From CAZDOD01 sp964506935 (lineage in GTDB: Bacteria > Desulfobacterota > Zymogenia > Zymogenales > Zymogenaceae): a stretch of DNA of 7,503 nucleotides. The stretch lies in assembly GCA_964506935.1 (NCBI GenBank), contig CAZDOD010000145.1:1-7503 (forward strand), written 5' to 3'. The notes below the pieces were generated by a model. The model searched no databases. It worked only from the letters and a program-made list of their open reading frames with translations, and was not told where the DNA came from. The position numbers and the translations under genes are program-made. Positions 1-4,993 of the stretch are shown here, one piece after another (position 1 is the first letter of the stretch; the number at the start of each line of letters is the position of its first letter).

Positions 1-602
1 GAAGGAAAAAAATAACCTTCGCCCCGTATGGTTTGGGTATCCTTTTTCTGATAGCCTCGATGAATTTCGTGGTTATGTTTGTGTGGGGCAGTCTCATGTT
101 TATCATGCCGCTTTTCGCCGTATCGATTGGTATGCAGGATTATTCGGTTGGCTACTTCTTTGGTGCGCTATCCTTCGGAATGATTTTCACTGTATGGCTC
201 GCCCAGAGGAATTTTTTCGGCAAGATACCGATAGAATTCCTTATTGTGGTCGGGAGTGGCTTTTCCCTCGTATCTCTTACCGTCCTGATTTTTGTTACCG
301 ACTTCTGGTCATGGATATTCCTCTTCTGGGCAATGGGAGCGGGAGTGGGGGCACTCTTTCCGATATTGCCTACAATGGCTGCAGATGCAATCTTGGATAG
401 ACCCGGCCAGGGAGTGAGTTATCTTGAGATGGGGGGTAACGTGGGATTTATTTTGGGGCCGATCATCTCGGGGAGATTGGCGGAGGGATGCGAATTCGCC
501 CGCGCCTTTCAATTCGAGATTGCCGCATCATATCTCCTCCTCACAATCGCCATAATCTTGGTATTTATCAGGAGGAAGGCGACGATTCGAAAGGAGGCCT
601 AA
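1..602 (+). CDS. MFS transporter, C-terminal half (5' end outside window)
   Basis: The reading frame (codons in phase with position 3) is open to the left edge, so the gene starts upstream; the TTG at 33 is internal, not the start. About 200 codons remain. They contain about six hydrophobic segments, with recognisable stretches GILFLIASMNF, VGYFFGALSFGMIF, FLIVVGSGFSL, a glycine-rich MGAGVGALFPILP, GGNVGFILGPIISG and SYLLLTIAIILVFI, followed by a short basic tail RRKATIRKEA. This number and spacing of helices, with Gly/Pro-rich helices 10 and 11, matches TM7-12 of a 12-helix major facilitator permease in the inner membrane. The N-terminal half, which carries the family signature loop, is not visible, so substrate and direction of transport cannot be called. 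Its TAA stop overlaps the TAG stop of the convergent pncA gene by 4 bp. Confidence is high for membrane transporter and good for MFS. Confidence 0.8.
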   Translation, partial: RKKITFAPYGLGILFLIASMNFVVMFVWGSLMFIMPLFAVSIGMQDYSVGYFFGALSFGMIFTVWLAQRNFFGKIPIEFLIVVGSGFSLVSLTVLIFVTDFWSWIFLFWAMGAGVGALFPILPTMAADAILDRPGQGVSYLEMGGNVGFILGPIISGRLAEGCEFARAFQFEIAASYLLLTIAIILVFIRRKATIRKEA

Positions 603-1255
603 AGGAGGGTCTTACTTTCGATGAATTCTATCCCGGCATCCTTCATCTGATTTAGGGTCGTATCCTTGTGCCCGACGGGTGAATCGACGGCACGGGTGAG
701 ATCCATGATGACAAAGACTTCAAATCCCATCTCCTTTCCGTCCATCGAAGAGAAGAAGACGCAGTAGTCGAGGGCGAGGCCGCAGAGGAAGATGCGCCCG
801 ACCTTTCTGGTTTTCAAATATCCCGAAAGCCCCGTCTCTGTCAGTTGGTCGTTTTCTCTGAAGGTCGAGTAGCTGTCTATTTCGGGATTTGTCCCCTTTC
901 TTAGGATGAGATGGGCGCTGTCTCTTTTAAAATTTGGGGCGAAATCCGCGCCGGGGGTCCCGGCCACGCAGTGATCGGGCCACAGGATCGGCCCGAGGCC
1001 GGGCGCCTCGAAGGTATCATAGGGATTTTTCCCCTCGTGTGTAGATGCAAAGGATTTGTGATTTGAGGGGTGCCAGTCCTGAGTAGCCACTACTATACTG
1101 AAAAGAGGGACGATCTTGTTGATGCCGTCTATTATTTCATCTCCACCATCTACAGGAAGGTTTCCGCCGGGCATGAAATCGGGTTGAAGATCGACGGCGA
1201 TAAGGGCATCTTTCGGAGATATCTCAATATCTTTTACATAACTTATTTCAGCCAT
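599..1255 (-). CDS. pncA: Nicotinamidase (isochorismatase-like hydrolase)
   Basis: This cytoplasmic enzyme hydrolyses nicotinamide to nicotinate and ammonia, feeding the Preiss-Handler branch of NAD salvage. At 218 aa it has the usual PncA length. The cysteine-hydrolase triad is visible: Asp22 in AVDLQPDF, Lys120 in LRKGTNP, and nucleophile Cys165 in GLALDYCV. The metal site is also present: Asp60 and His62 in TQDWHPSNH, and His95 in WPDHC. IDSYSTF at 126-132 matches the DSYSAF of E. coli PncA as I recall it. These nicotinamidase-specific motifs favour PncA over generic isochorismatase-family members. The ATG at 1255 is preceded by AAAGGAG (1263-1269, read on the minus strand) with a 7-nt gap, and further upstream by a good sigma70-type promoter. 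The gene is monocistronic here: it is divergent from the first zinc-ribbon/receiver gene and convergent with the MFS gene, so neither neighbour need be functionally linked. Confidence 0.93.
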   Translation of the reverse strand: MAEISYVKDIEISPKDALIAVDLQPDFMPGGNLPVDGGDEIIDGINKIVPLFSIVVATQDWHPSNHKSFASTHEGKNPYDTFEAPGLGPILWPDHCVAGTPGADFAPNFKRDSAHLILRKGTNPEIDSYSTFRENDQLTETGLSGYLKTRKVGRIFLCGLALDYCVFFSSMDGKEMGFEVFVIMDLTRAVDSPVGHKDTTLNQMKDAGIEFIESKTLL

Positions 1256-1294
1256 ATTTAATCTCCTTTGGGTTTTTCAGAAATTTTCATAGTT

Positions 1295-1322
1295 AATATA
1301 ATATATAGACTTTTTGTGTCAA
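1295..1322 (-). promoter_or_regulatory. Probable sigma70-type promoter of pncA
   Basis: Read on the minus strand, a perfect TTGACA (1322-1317) is followed after 16 nt by TATATT (1300-1295), a 5/6 match to the -10 consensus, in an AT-rich stretch. The expected transcript start would give a leader of roughly 30-35 nt carrying the AAAGGAG ribosome site. The call rests on consensus matching only. Confidence 0.65.
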
Positions 1323-1335
1323 GGAAAATAACATA

Positions 1336-1364
1336 TTGAAGTAATACTCAAAAACTGGTATATA
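1336..1364 (+). promoter_or_regulatory. Probable promoter of first zinc-ribbon/receiver gene
   Basis: TTGAAG (1336-1341) and TATATA (1359-1364) are separated by 17 nt. They are back to back with the pncA promoter, and the two -35 boxes are 13 bp apart. The expected transcript start falls on or within a base or two of the ATG at 1371. No clear Shine-Dalgarno is seen before that ATG, so the message may be nearly leaderless. A further TATATT at 1361-1366 is an alternative -10 with a 19-nt spacer. Confidence 0.45.
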
Positions 1365-1370
1365 TTAGAA

Positions 1371-2078
1371 ATGATTCAGGATGTCGTCATAGAGATCAGG
1401 GGAAAAAGGATTGTGTTCTCGTGTCCTGCATGCCATTCCCCCGACGTTTTTCCGGCCGAGATGATCAAAGGAATCACAGGAAAAAACGTCGCCCGCAAAT
1501 GTACTATCTGCAATTCAATGGTGGCGATAAATAAGCCGAAGATCGAGGCGGCCCTCGAAAGGGAGGTATCGAGAAATCCGGGGCTCGAAAATCCGCTTGA
1601 GGATGCGACATCAAAAAAAGCAGCGGATGAAATCAAAATACCTCCAAAATTAACGGGAGATTATGAGGAGCCCATCCCCGAGGGTGACCTGATATTGGTC
1701 TTGGACTATGAGGAATCGTTTCGGGAGGATGTCAGGGTGGTCTTCTCCGATATCGCAAACGTAAAAGCCCACGGGGCGTCGCTTGGTGCCGTCAGGTTCA
1801 TAAAGAGATATCTGGGTTATATCACCCTGATAATCATGGACGTTTATCTCGGAGACGGGACATGCTTCGATGTACTTGAGAGGTTGAGTGATAACGAGGA
1901 GGCGACCAAGGTACCGGTAATCGTCGTCTCCTCCACAAAGGAGGATGAGAAGATGATAAAAGAAAGCCTCTCCTCCTACCCCCAGGTGAAGTTTGTGATC
2001 CAAAAGGAGGGCCTGATGAAGAAACTGATCGAGCTTTCGACAATCCTTGCAAGGCAAAAAGGCACTCAAAAGGATTGA
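1371..2078 (+). CDS. Zinc-ribbon-like / response-regulator receiver protein, copy 1
   Basis: This 235-aa soluble protein is the first of three tandem paralogs. Residues 1-50 hold a beta-rich start (VVIEIRGKRIVF) and four cysteines, C18-x2-C21 and C44-x2-C47, typical of a zinc ribbon similar in layout to MJ0042-type ribbons. An invariant LENP follows at 72-75, then a charged, proline-containing linker (about 76-104). From about 105 to 230 is a receiver domain: strand LILVLDYEE with Asp112, phosphoacceptor Asp157 in LIIMDVYL, Ser187 at the Thr/Ser switch position in VIVVSS, and Lys212. The second acid of the usual pair is Tyr113. No output domain follows the receiver, so the ribbon may serve as the interaction or output module. 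The start is supported by all three copies beginning MI[KQ]DV. The paralogs align without gaps from residue 1 to at least 212. Role is unknown; signalling or scaffolding is inferred. Of the three copies this has the most canonical switch residue. Confidence 0.88.
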   Translation: MIQDVVIEIRGKRIVFSCPACHSPDVFPAEMIKGITGKNVARKCTICNSMVAINKPKIEAALEREVSRNPGLENPLEDATSKKAADEIKIPPKLTGDYEEPIPEGDLILVLDYEESFREDVRVVFSDIANVKAHGASLGAVRFIKRYLGYITLIIMDVYLGDGTCFDVLERLSDNEEATKVPVIVVSSTKEDEKMIKESLSSYPQVKFVIQKEGLMKKLIELSTILARQKGTQKD

Positions 2079-2229
2079 TATCCCCGATTTTGAGATTTCG
2101 TAAAAAATACTTACAATTTTCTTTAAATATCTAAAATTTCGATTTAGAATTAGGACGATTTTTATAGTTTTTTTCGTTGTGGTTGATCGGCAGGGTAGCA
2201 GATAAATTGAGAGGGAAAATAATCTCGAT

Positions 2230-2256
2230 GGGTTGTAAGAGGGGAGGGGGGGGTGG
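2230..2256 (+). other. G-rich tract, possible G-quadruplex
   Basis: GGG at 2230-2232 is followed after 8 nt by GGGG (2241-2244), one A, eight consecutive G (2246-2253), a T and GG. The pattern could supply four G-tracts, although one loop is 8 nt. It stands out against AT-rich surroundings. It lies upstream of the predicted promoter of copy 2, so it would act at the DNA level, or in RNA only if transcription reads through from copy 1. Confidence 0.4.
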
Positions 2257-2305
2257 TGTGTGTTTCGCTGTTACTACTGATGTAAATGAAATCTTTGGGC
2301 TTTAT

Positions 2306-2318
2306 AGATGAATCATCT
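2306..2318. repeat. 13-bp palindrome just upstream of the copy 2 promoter
   Basis: AGATGA and TCATCT flank a central A as perfect 6-bp arms. The element ends 5 bp before the predicted -35 box, a position where an activator or repressor could bind. A short palindrome can occur by chance, so an operator role is only a possibility. Confidence 0.3.
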
Positions 2319-2323
2319 GTTTT

Positions 2324-2352
2324 TTGAATTCTGTGAAATAGGGTTTTATAAC
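2324..2352 (+). promoter_or_regulatory. Probable sigma70-type promoter of copies 2 and 3
   Basis: TTGAAT (2324-2329), a 17-nt spacer and TATAAC (2347-2352, 5/6 match) give an expected start near 2359 and a leader of about 25 nt before the ATG at 2385. The box pattern closely resembles the promoter assigned to copy 1 (TTGAAG, 17 nt, TATATA), which suggests the upstream region may have been duplicated with the gene, or that both are under similar control. Confidence 0.6.
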
Positions 2353-2384
2353 GCTGTTTTGATATTCGAGATGAAGCTTCGCCG

Positions 2385-3083
2385 ATGATTAAGGATGTTC
2401 TTATTGATGTTAAAAATGGATTGATCATCTTCTCCTGCCCCTACTGCAAGGGGCCGGGAGTATTTTCGATTGGCATGGTAAGGAGCCTCTTTGGGAAGAA
2501 CTCCTCTCGGGAGTGTCCACTATGCGGTTCGATGGCGGCATTTGATTCCGCAAAGATTGAGGGCACACTCAGGCTTTTGGTTGCAGATAATCCAAAACTC
2601 GAAAATCCCCTCGAGTCGGAGATCGAGGCGGCGATAAATCCGAAGACCGCCACCGATAAAGAAAAGTCGGCAACAGAGGATGAGTTGAAGCTCGGAGGTA
2701 ACCTGATCCTCGTGTTGGACAGGGAAGAGACCTACAGGGAGGACATCAGAAAGATTTTTTCAGGATTGTCTGATGTGGAGGCATACGGGGGATGCAAGGG
2801 CGCGGCCGATTTCATCAAGGAGCGGGCGAGTAAAACCACGATCATGATCATGGACGTCTTTTTGGGGGACGGGACGTTTATAGAGGTCCTCGATGGGATT
2901 AAAGACGACGAAAGGGCGTCGAAGATACCCGTTATCATTGTGCACCCCGCCCGAAAGGACAGGCCCGTCATCGAGCAGATGTCATACCCGTATAGCCAGA
3001 TAAAGCGCATCGTCTATAAGGATAGCCTGTTGGGGAGGCTCGAGGAAATATCGAGCAAAATCCCCAAGAATAGTGGAAATTAA
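2385..3083 (+). CDS. Zinc-ribbon-like / response-regulator receiver protein, copy 2
   Basis: This 232-aa paralog has the same architecture in the same residue register as copy 1. Cysteines 18, 21, 44 and 47 form the putative zinc site and LENP sits at 72-75. A Glu/Lys/Thr-rich linker precedes a receiver domain with Asp112, phosphoacceptor Asp157 (MIMDVFL) and Lys212. It is the most altered receiver of the three: Arg113 replaces the second acidic residue, and the switch Thr/Ser is His187 (IIVHPA). An Arg at position 113 could occupy the magnesium site, so phosphorylation may be weak or absent. The gene has its own promoter. The Shine-Dalgarno is poor, but an upstream five-codon frame ends at the ATGA overlapping this start and could couple translation. 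By hand count, about 31 of the first 75 residues match copy 3. A 19-nt stretch (2774-2792) is identical to copy 3 at the same gene offset. Function unknown. Confidence 0.87.
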   Translation: MIKDVLIDVKNGLIIFSCPYCKGPGVFSIGMVRSLFGKNSSRECPLCGSMAAFDSAKIEGTLRLLVADNPKLENPLESEIEAAINPKTATDKEKSATEDELKLGGNLILVLDREETYREDIRKIFSGLSDVEAYGGCKGAADFIKERASKTTIMIMDVFLGDGTFIEVLDGIKDDERASKIPVIIVHPARKDRPVIEQMSYPYSQIKRIVYKDSLLGRLEEISSKIPKNSGN

Positions 3084-3117
3084 CTTATAAATATCATTCC
3101 CAAGTCGATTTGGTGAA

Positions 3118-3807
3118 ATGATCAAGGACGTCGACATAAAGGTCAGAAAGGGGCGCATAGTCTTTTCGTGTCCCTCTTGTGAGACGCCCGACGCCTTTTC
3201 GCCCGACAAGGTGAAGAAAATCGGGGCCACAAAAGTCGCCTTCCAGTGCCCCAACTGTGACGCAATGGCGACCTTCAATATGTCTAAGGTCAGGGCGGCC
3301 ATATCGGAGCTGATATCTAAAGATCCGAGATTAGAAAATCCCATCATTAAAGATGCCGAAGATGAGACCCCGGTTGAAAAGGAGGACGTCAGTGCTCCAT
3401 CCCCACCCGACCAGATAATCAGACCAAAGGGCGATATGGTCCTCATGGTCGACTACGAGGAGACCTTCCGTGAGGCCGTAACGATGATCTTTTCCAATAT
3501 CGCCCGTGTGGAGGCATACGGGGGAGGTATAGGGGCTGCGGACTACATCAAAAAGCACGAATCTGAAATCAAGCTCATCATCATGGATCTAAACCTCGGT
3601 GACGAATACTGTCTCAAGGTTCTGGATGGTATAAAGGATAATGAGGAGGCATCGAAGATACCAGTAATTGTTGTGTGTTCCAAAGGTGAGGATGAAGAGA
3701 AGGTCAGGGGGAGACTCCCGAACTATCCGCAGATAGGATCCATCTACCTGAAGAAAGACCTGATAAAGAAGTTAAGAGAGCTGATATCAAAGCTGGGCGG
3801 TGGATGA
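3118..3807 (+). CDS. Zinc-ribbon-like / response-regulator receiver protein, copy 3
   Basis: This 229-aa paralog starts 34 bp after copy 2 with no promoter or terminator seen between them, so the two are likely one transcript. Cys18, Cys21, Cys44 and Cys47 and the LENP motif at 72-75 are retained. The linker (about 76-103) is acidic and proline-rich (APSPPDQ). The receiver has Asp112 (LMVDYEE), phosphoacceptor Asp157 (LIIMDLNLGD) and Lys212; Tyr113 replaces the second acid and Cys187 sits at the switch position. The protein ends shortly after the last receiver helix with a Gly-rich tail, and no output domain follows. The sequence before the ATG holds GGTGA only 1-2 nt away, too close for a normal ribosome site, so the start rests on the conserved MI[KQ]DV of the three copies. 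A partner kinase is not in the window. Role, presumably signalling through protein contacts, is inferred. Confidence 0.88.
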   Translation: MIKDVDIKVRKGRIVFSCPSCETPDAFSPDKVKKIGATKVAFQCPNCDAMATFNMSKVRAAISELISKDPRLENPIIKDAEDETPVEKEDVSAPSPPDQIIRPKGDMVLMVDYEETFREAVTMIFSNIARVEAYGGGIGAADYIKKHESEIKLIIMDLNLGDEYCLKVLDGIKDNEEASKIPVIVVCSKGEDEEKVRGRLPNYPQIGSIYLKKDLIKKLRELISKLGGG

Positions 3808-3868
3808 TGGGAGAGGTAGATGCATCCCTATTCAATTCGTCTTGTGTCTTTTGGGTGGATAGAAAAAG

Positions 3869-3898
3869 ATTGCTTCGCACTCTACGAGTGCTCGCAAT
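3869..3898 (-). repeat. REP-like stem-loop, terminator-like on the minus strand
   Basis: Outer arms ATTGC (3869-3873) and GCAAT (3894-3898) enclose a perfect inner stem, GCACTC (3877-3882) with GAGTGC (3886-3891), and a TAC loop. The sequence resembles a dispersed ATTGC...GCAAT intergenic repeat I know from deltaproteobacteria and other anaerobes (recalled, not searched). On the minus strand the stem is followed by CTTTTTC (from 3868 to 3862), so it could act as an intrinsic terminator for the lipoprotein gene, about 100 nt past its stop. Confidence 0.6.
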
Positions 3899-3916
3899 GA
3901 CATGTTTAGAATTAAT

Positions 3917-3944
3917 GTAGGGACGTGGCATACCGTGCCCCTAC
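3917..3944. repeat. Hairpin repeat (GTAGGG...CCCTAC)
   Basis: Arms 3917-3928 and 3933-3944 form a 12-position stem with one A-C mismatch and two G-T wobbles around a CATA loop. Its ends read GTAGGG and CCCTAC. It resembles a dispersed palindrome of the form GTAGGGGCACGGC / GCCGTGCCCCTAC. The imperfect left arm suggests a decaying copy. Confidence 0.6.
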
Positions 3945-3970
3945 GATTTAATAGATGCTCCGTAGGGGCA
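3936..3970. repeat. Perfect 10-bp inverted repeat, alternative to the preceding hairpin
   Basis: TGCCCCTACG (3936-3945) and CGTAGGGGCA (3961-3970) are perfect inverted copies separated by 15 nt. The left arm is also the right arm of the 3917-3944 hairpin, so the two stems exclude each other. The second arm continues into CAAACCCGTGTG, suggesting a second, partial member of the same repeat class in head-to-head orientation. Confidence 0.6.
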
Positions 3971-4001
3971 AACCCGTGTGTTTAACCCGAATTCCTCCCC
4001 T

Positions 4002-4892
4002 TTAAGGCCTACCCCTGTTGAGGTGTTTGTATGCCTCGAGGAACTCAAAGATAGTATCAATGTAATAGTAACGCGGGATTCCGCCGATGCTCTCGGCGAT
4101 GTAATCGGCCATATTGTATGACTGATCAAACGGCCCCATGATTCCGCCCGAAAGGTACTTCCCATCGAAACCCTGTATGAAATACCAACTCCCCCCATCG
4201 CGGTAACACGCAACCGTGTGAGACATTAGGCTCTTCTTTTCGTAGTCGGCGATGTCGACAGTAAAAAGGCGGGCATAATAGCCGCCGAACTCGAGGGCCT
4301 CGACGACAAACACGGCGAAGTCCTCGCAGTCGCCCCCGCCGATCAGGAGGGTCTCGAAGGGCGATTGGAGATAATTCTTTCCATCCGCCCGCTCTGGGAT
4401 GTATTTTAGGGCGTTCTTTGTAAAATATGCCGAATATTGCGGCGCAGATAGCCTTGGCCTTATCTCCTTCCAGTCTTTCCATTCCGGCCCTTTACAATCT
4501 CCCCACGATGTTGAGAGCAACTTTTCTATAGAAAAATTCCTGAGGACATCCCTCGCCGTATCGGGGTCACGCTCATACAGCCACAGCAACGCCTCGAGCC
4601 CGGGGGCATACGGCCTCTCCTCGCTATTTCCAATCCCCAAAATCTCATCGAAGGCCGAATTAAACGTATCACCCCTGTAATCTAAAAAGAGCACCTTCAT
4701 CGCCTCGCTGTATGGTGAATTGGGCGTGTTCACACCCGGAATCCTCGAAAGCTCCCATGCGAAATTTTCGTCCTTTAGGTAAACGGCGTTTAACGTATCG
4801 TTTTTATAAACCGCGGCCCTGGGTGCCATCGAGACACAGCCCGAGGCCGAAAAAACGGCGATAAAAAACAATAAGATCAGAAATCTCTTCAT
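4002..4892 (-). CDS. Lipoprotein with transglutaminase-like cysteine-protease fold
   Basis: This 296-aa protein begins with a lipoprotein signal: basic MKR, a hydrophobic stretch LILLFFIAVF and a lipobox ending ASGC with Cys19 as the lipidation site, so it should be membrane-anchored in the cell envelope. Residues 20-180 have no family I recognise. Residues about 180-250 carry the transglutaminase-like core: Cys189 in GGGDCEDFA, His225 in MSHTVACY and Asp243 in GFDGKYL, in the order and spacing of the papain-like Cys-His-Asp triad. Such domains act as peptidases, amidases or cross-linking enzymes; the substrate is unknown. The C-terminus is aromatic-rich (PRYYYIDTIFEFLEAY). The ATG at 4892 gives a compact signal peptide but has no good Shine-Dalgarno; GGGGG lies about 22 nt upstream, too far. 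It is divergent from the permease gene and convergent with the receiver array, so it is probably a single-gene unit. Confidence 0.85.
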   Translation of the reverse strand: MKRFLILLFFIAVFSASGCVSMAPRAAVYKNDTLNAVYLKDENFAWELSRIPGVNTPNSPYSEAMKVLFLDYRGDTFNSAFDEILGIGNSEERPYAPGLEALLWLYERDPDTARDVLRNFSIEKLLSTSWGDCKGPEWKDWKEIRPRLSAPQYSAYFTKNALKYIPERADGKNYLQSPFETLLIGGGDCEDFAVFVVEALEFGGYYARLFTVDIADYEKKSLMSHTVACYRDGGSWYFIQGFDGKYLSGGIMGPFDQSYNMADYIAESIGGIPRYYYIDTIFEFLEAYKHLNRGRP

Positions 4893-4921
4893 GTATATAT
4901 ATTCCGATATCCAACCCCCTT

Positions 4922-4941
4922 TGTCAACTTAATACTTGACA
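4922..4941. promoter_or_regulatory. Inverted TTGACA pair in the divergent intergenic region
   Basis: TGTCAA (4922-4927) and TTGACA (4936-4941) are perfect inverted 6-bp arms around 8 nt. Read outward they are two -35 boxes. The right one has a plausible -10 partner for the permease gene. The left one lacks a well-spaced -10 before the lipoprotein ATG: the TATATA at 4901-4896 would need a 20-nt spacer. It may be a shared divergent promoter core, an operator, or chance. Confidence 0.4.
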
Positions 4942-4965
4942 GACAGATGACAAATCCCATATTGT
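4936..4965 (+). promoter_or_regulatory. Probable promoter of the permease/PLP-enzyme operon
   Basis: A perfect TTGACA (4936-4941), an 18-nt spacer and TATTGT (4960-4965, 4/6 match) place the start near 4972. That leaves a short leader containing the strong ribosome site AGAGGAGG (4981-4988) before the ATG at 4994. Confidence 0.5.
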
Positions 4966-4993
4966 AGAGCGAAATAGAAAAGAGGAGGTTTCG

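Larger units (their letters stand above)
2079..2384. other. 306-bp intergenic region between copies 1 and 2
   Basis: No convincing gene lies here. The left half is very AT-rich and holds a weak inverted repeat, TCTAAA (2130-2135) with TTTAGA (2143-2148), too AT-rich and without an adjacent T-run to be a good terminator. In the middle is a guanine-rich run (2230-2256). On the right are a 13-bp odd-centred palindrome (2306-2318), a promoter (2324-2352) and a five-codon open frame, ATG at 2371 to TGA at 2386-2388, whose stop overlaps the next gene's ATG. Copy 2 is therefore probably transcribed from its own promoter, not only by read-through from copy 1. Confidence 0.6.

Noticed and set aside
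1070..1261. Plus-strand 63-codon open frame inside pncA
   Set aside because: It lies opposite the strongly supported nicotinamidase frame and has no independent support.
2130..2148. Inverted repeat TCTAAA/TTTAGA as terminator of copy 1
   Set aside because: The stem is only 6 bp and AT-rich, and no T-run follows directly.
2162..2428. Minus-strand open frame of 88 codons across the copy 1/copy 2 gap
   Set aside because: Its composition follows the AT-rich and G-rich spacer (Thr/Pro run opposite the G tract), it overlaps the start of copy 2, and it has no recognisable domain.
3808..3828. GGGA...TCCC as terminator of copy 3
   Set aside because: The arms are only 4 bp, the loop is long, and there is no T-run after it.
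3704..3931. Minus-strand open frame of 75 codons over the repeat cluster
   Set aside because: It runs through the ATTGC/GCAAT repeat and into the 3' end of copy 3; no domain or conserved feature is visible.
3869..3970. Clustered repeats as a CRISPR array
   Set aside because: The elements are different sequences, not regularly spaced direct repeats, and no cas gene is nearby.
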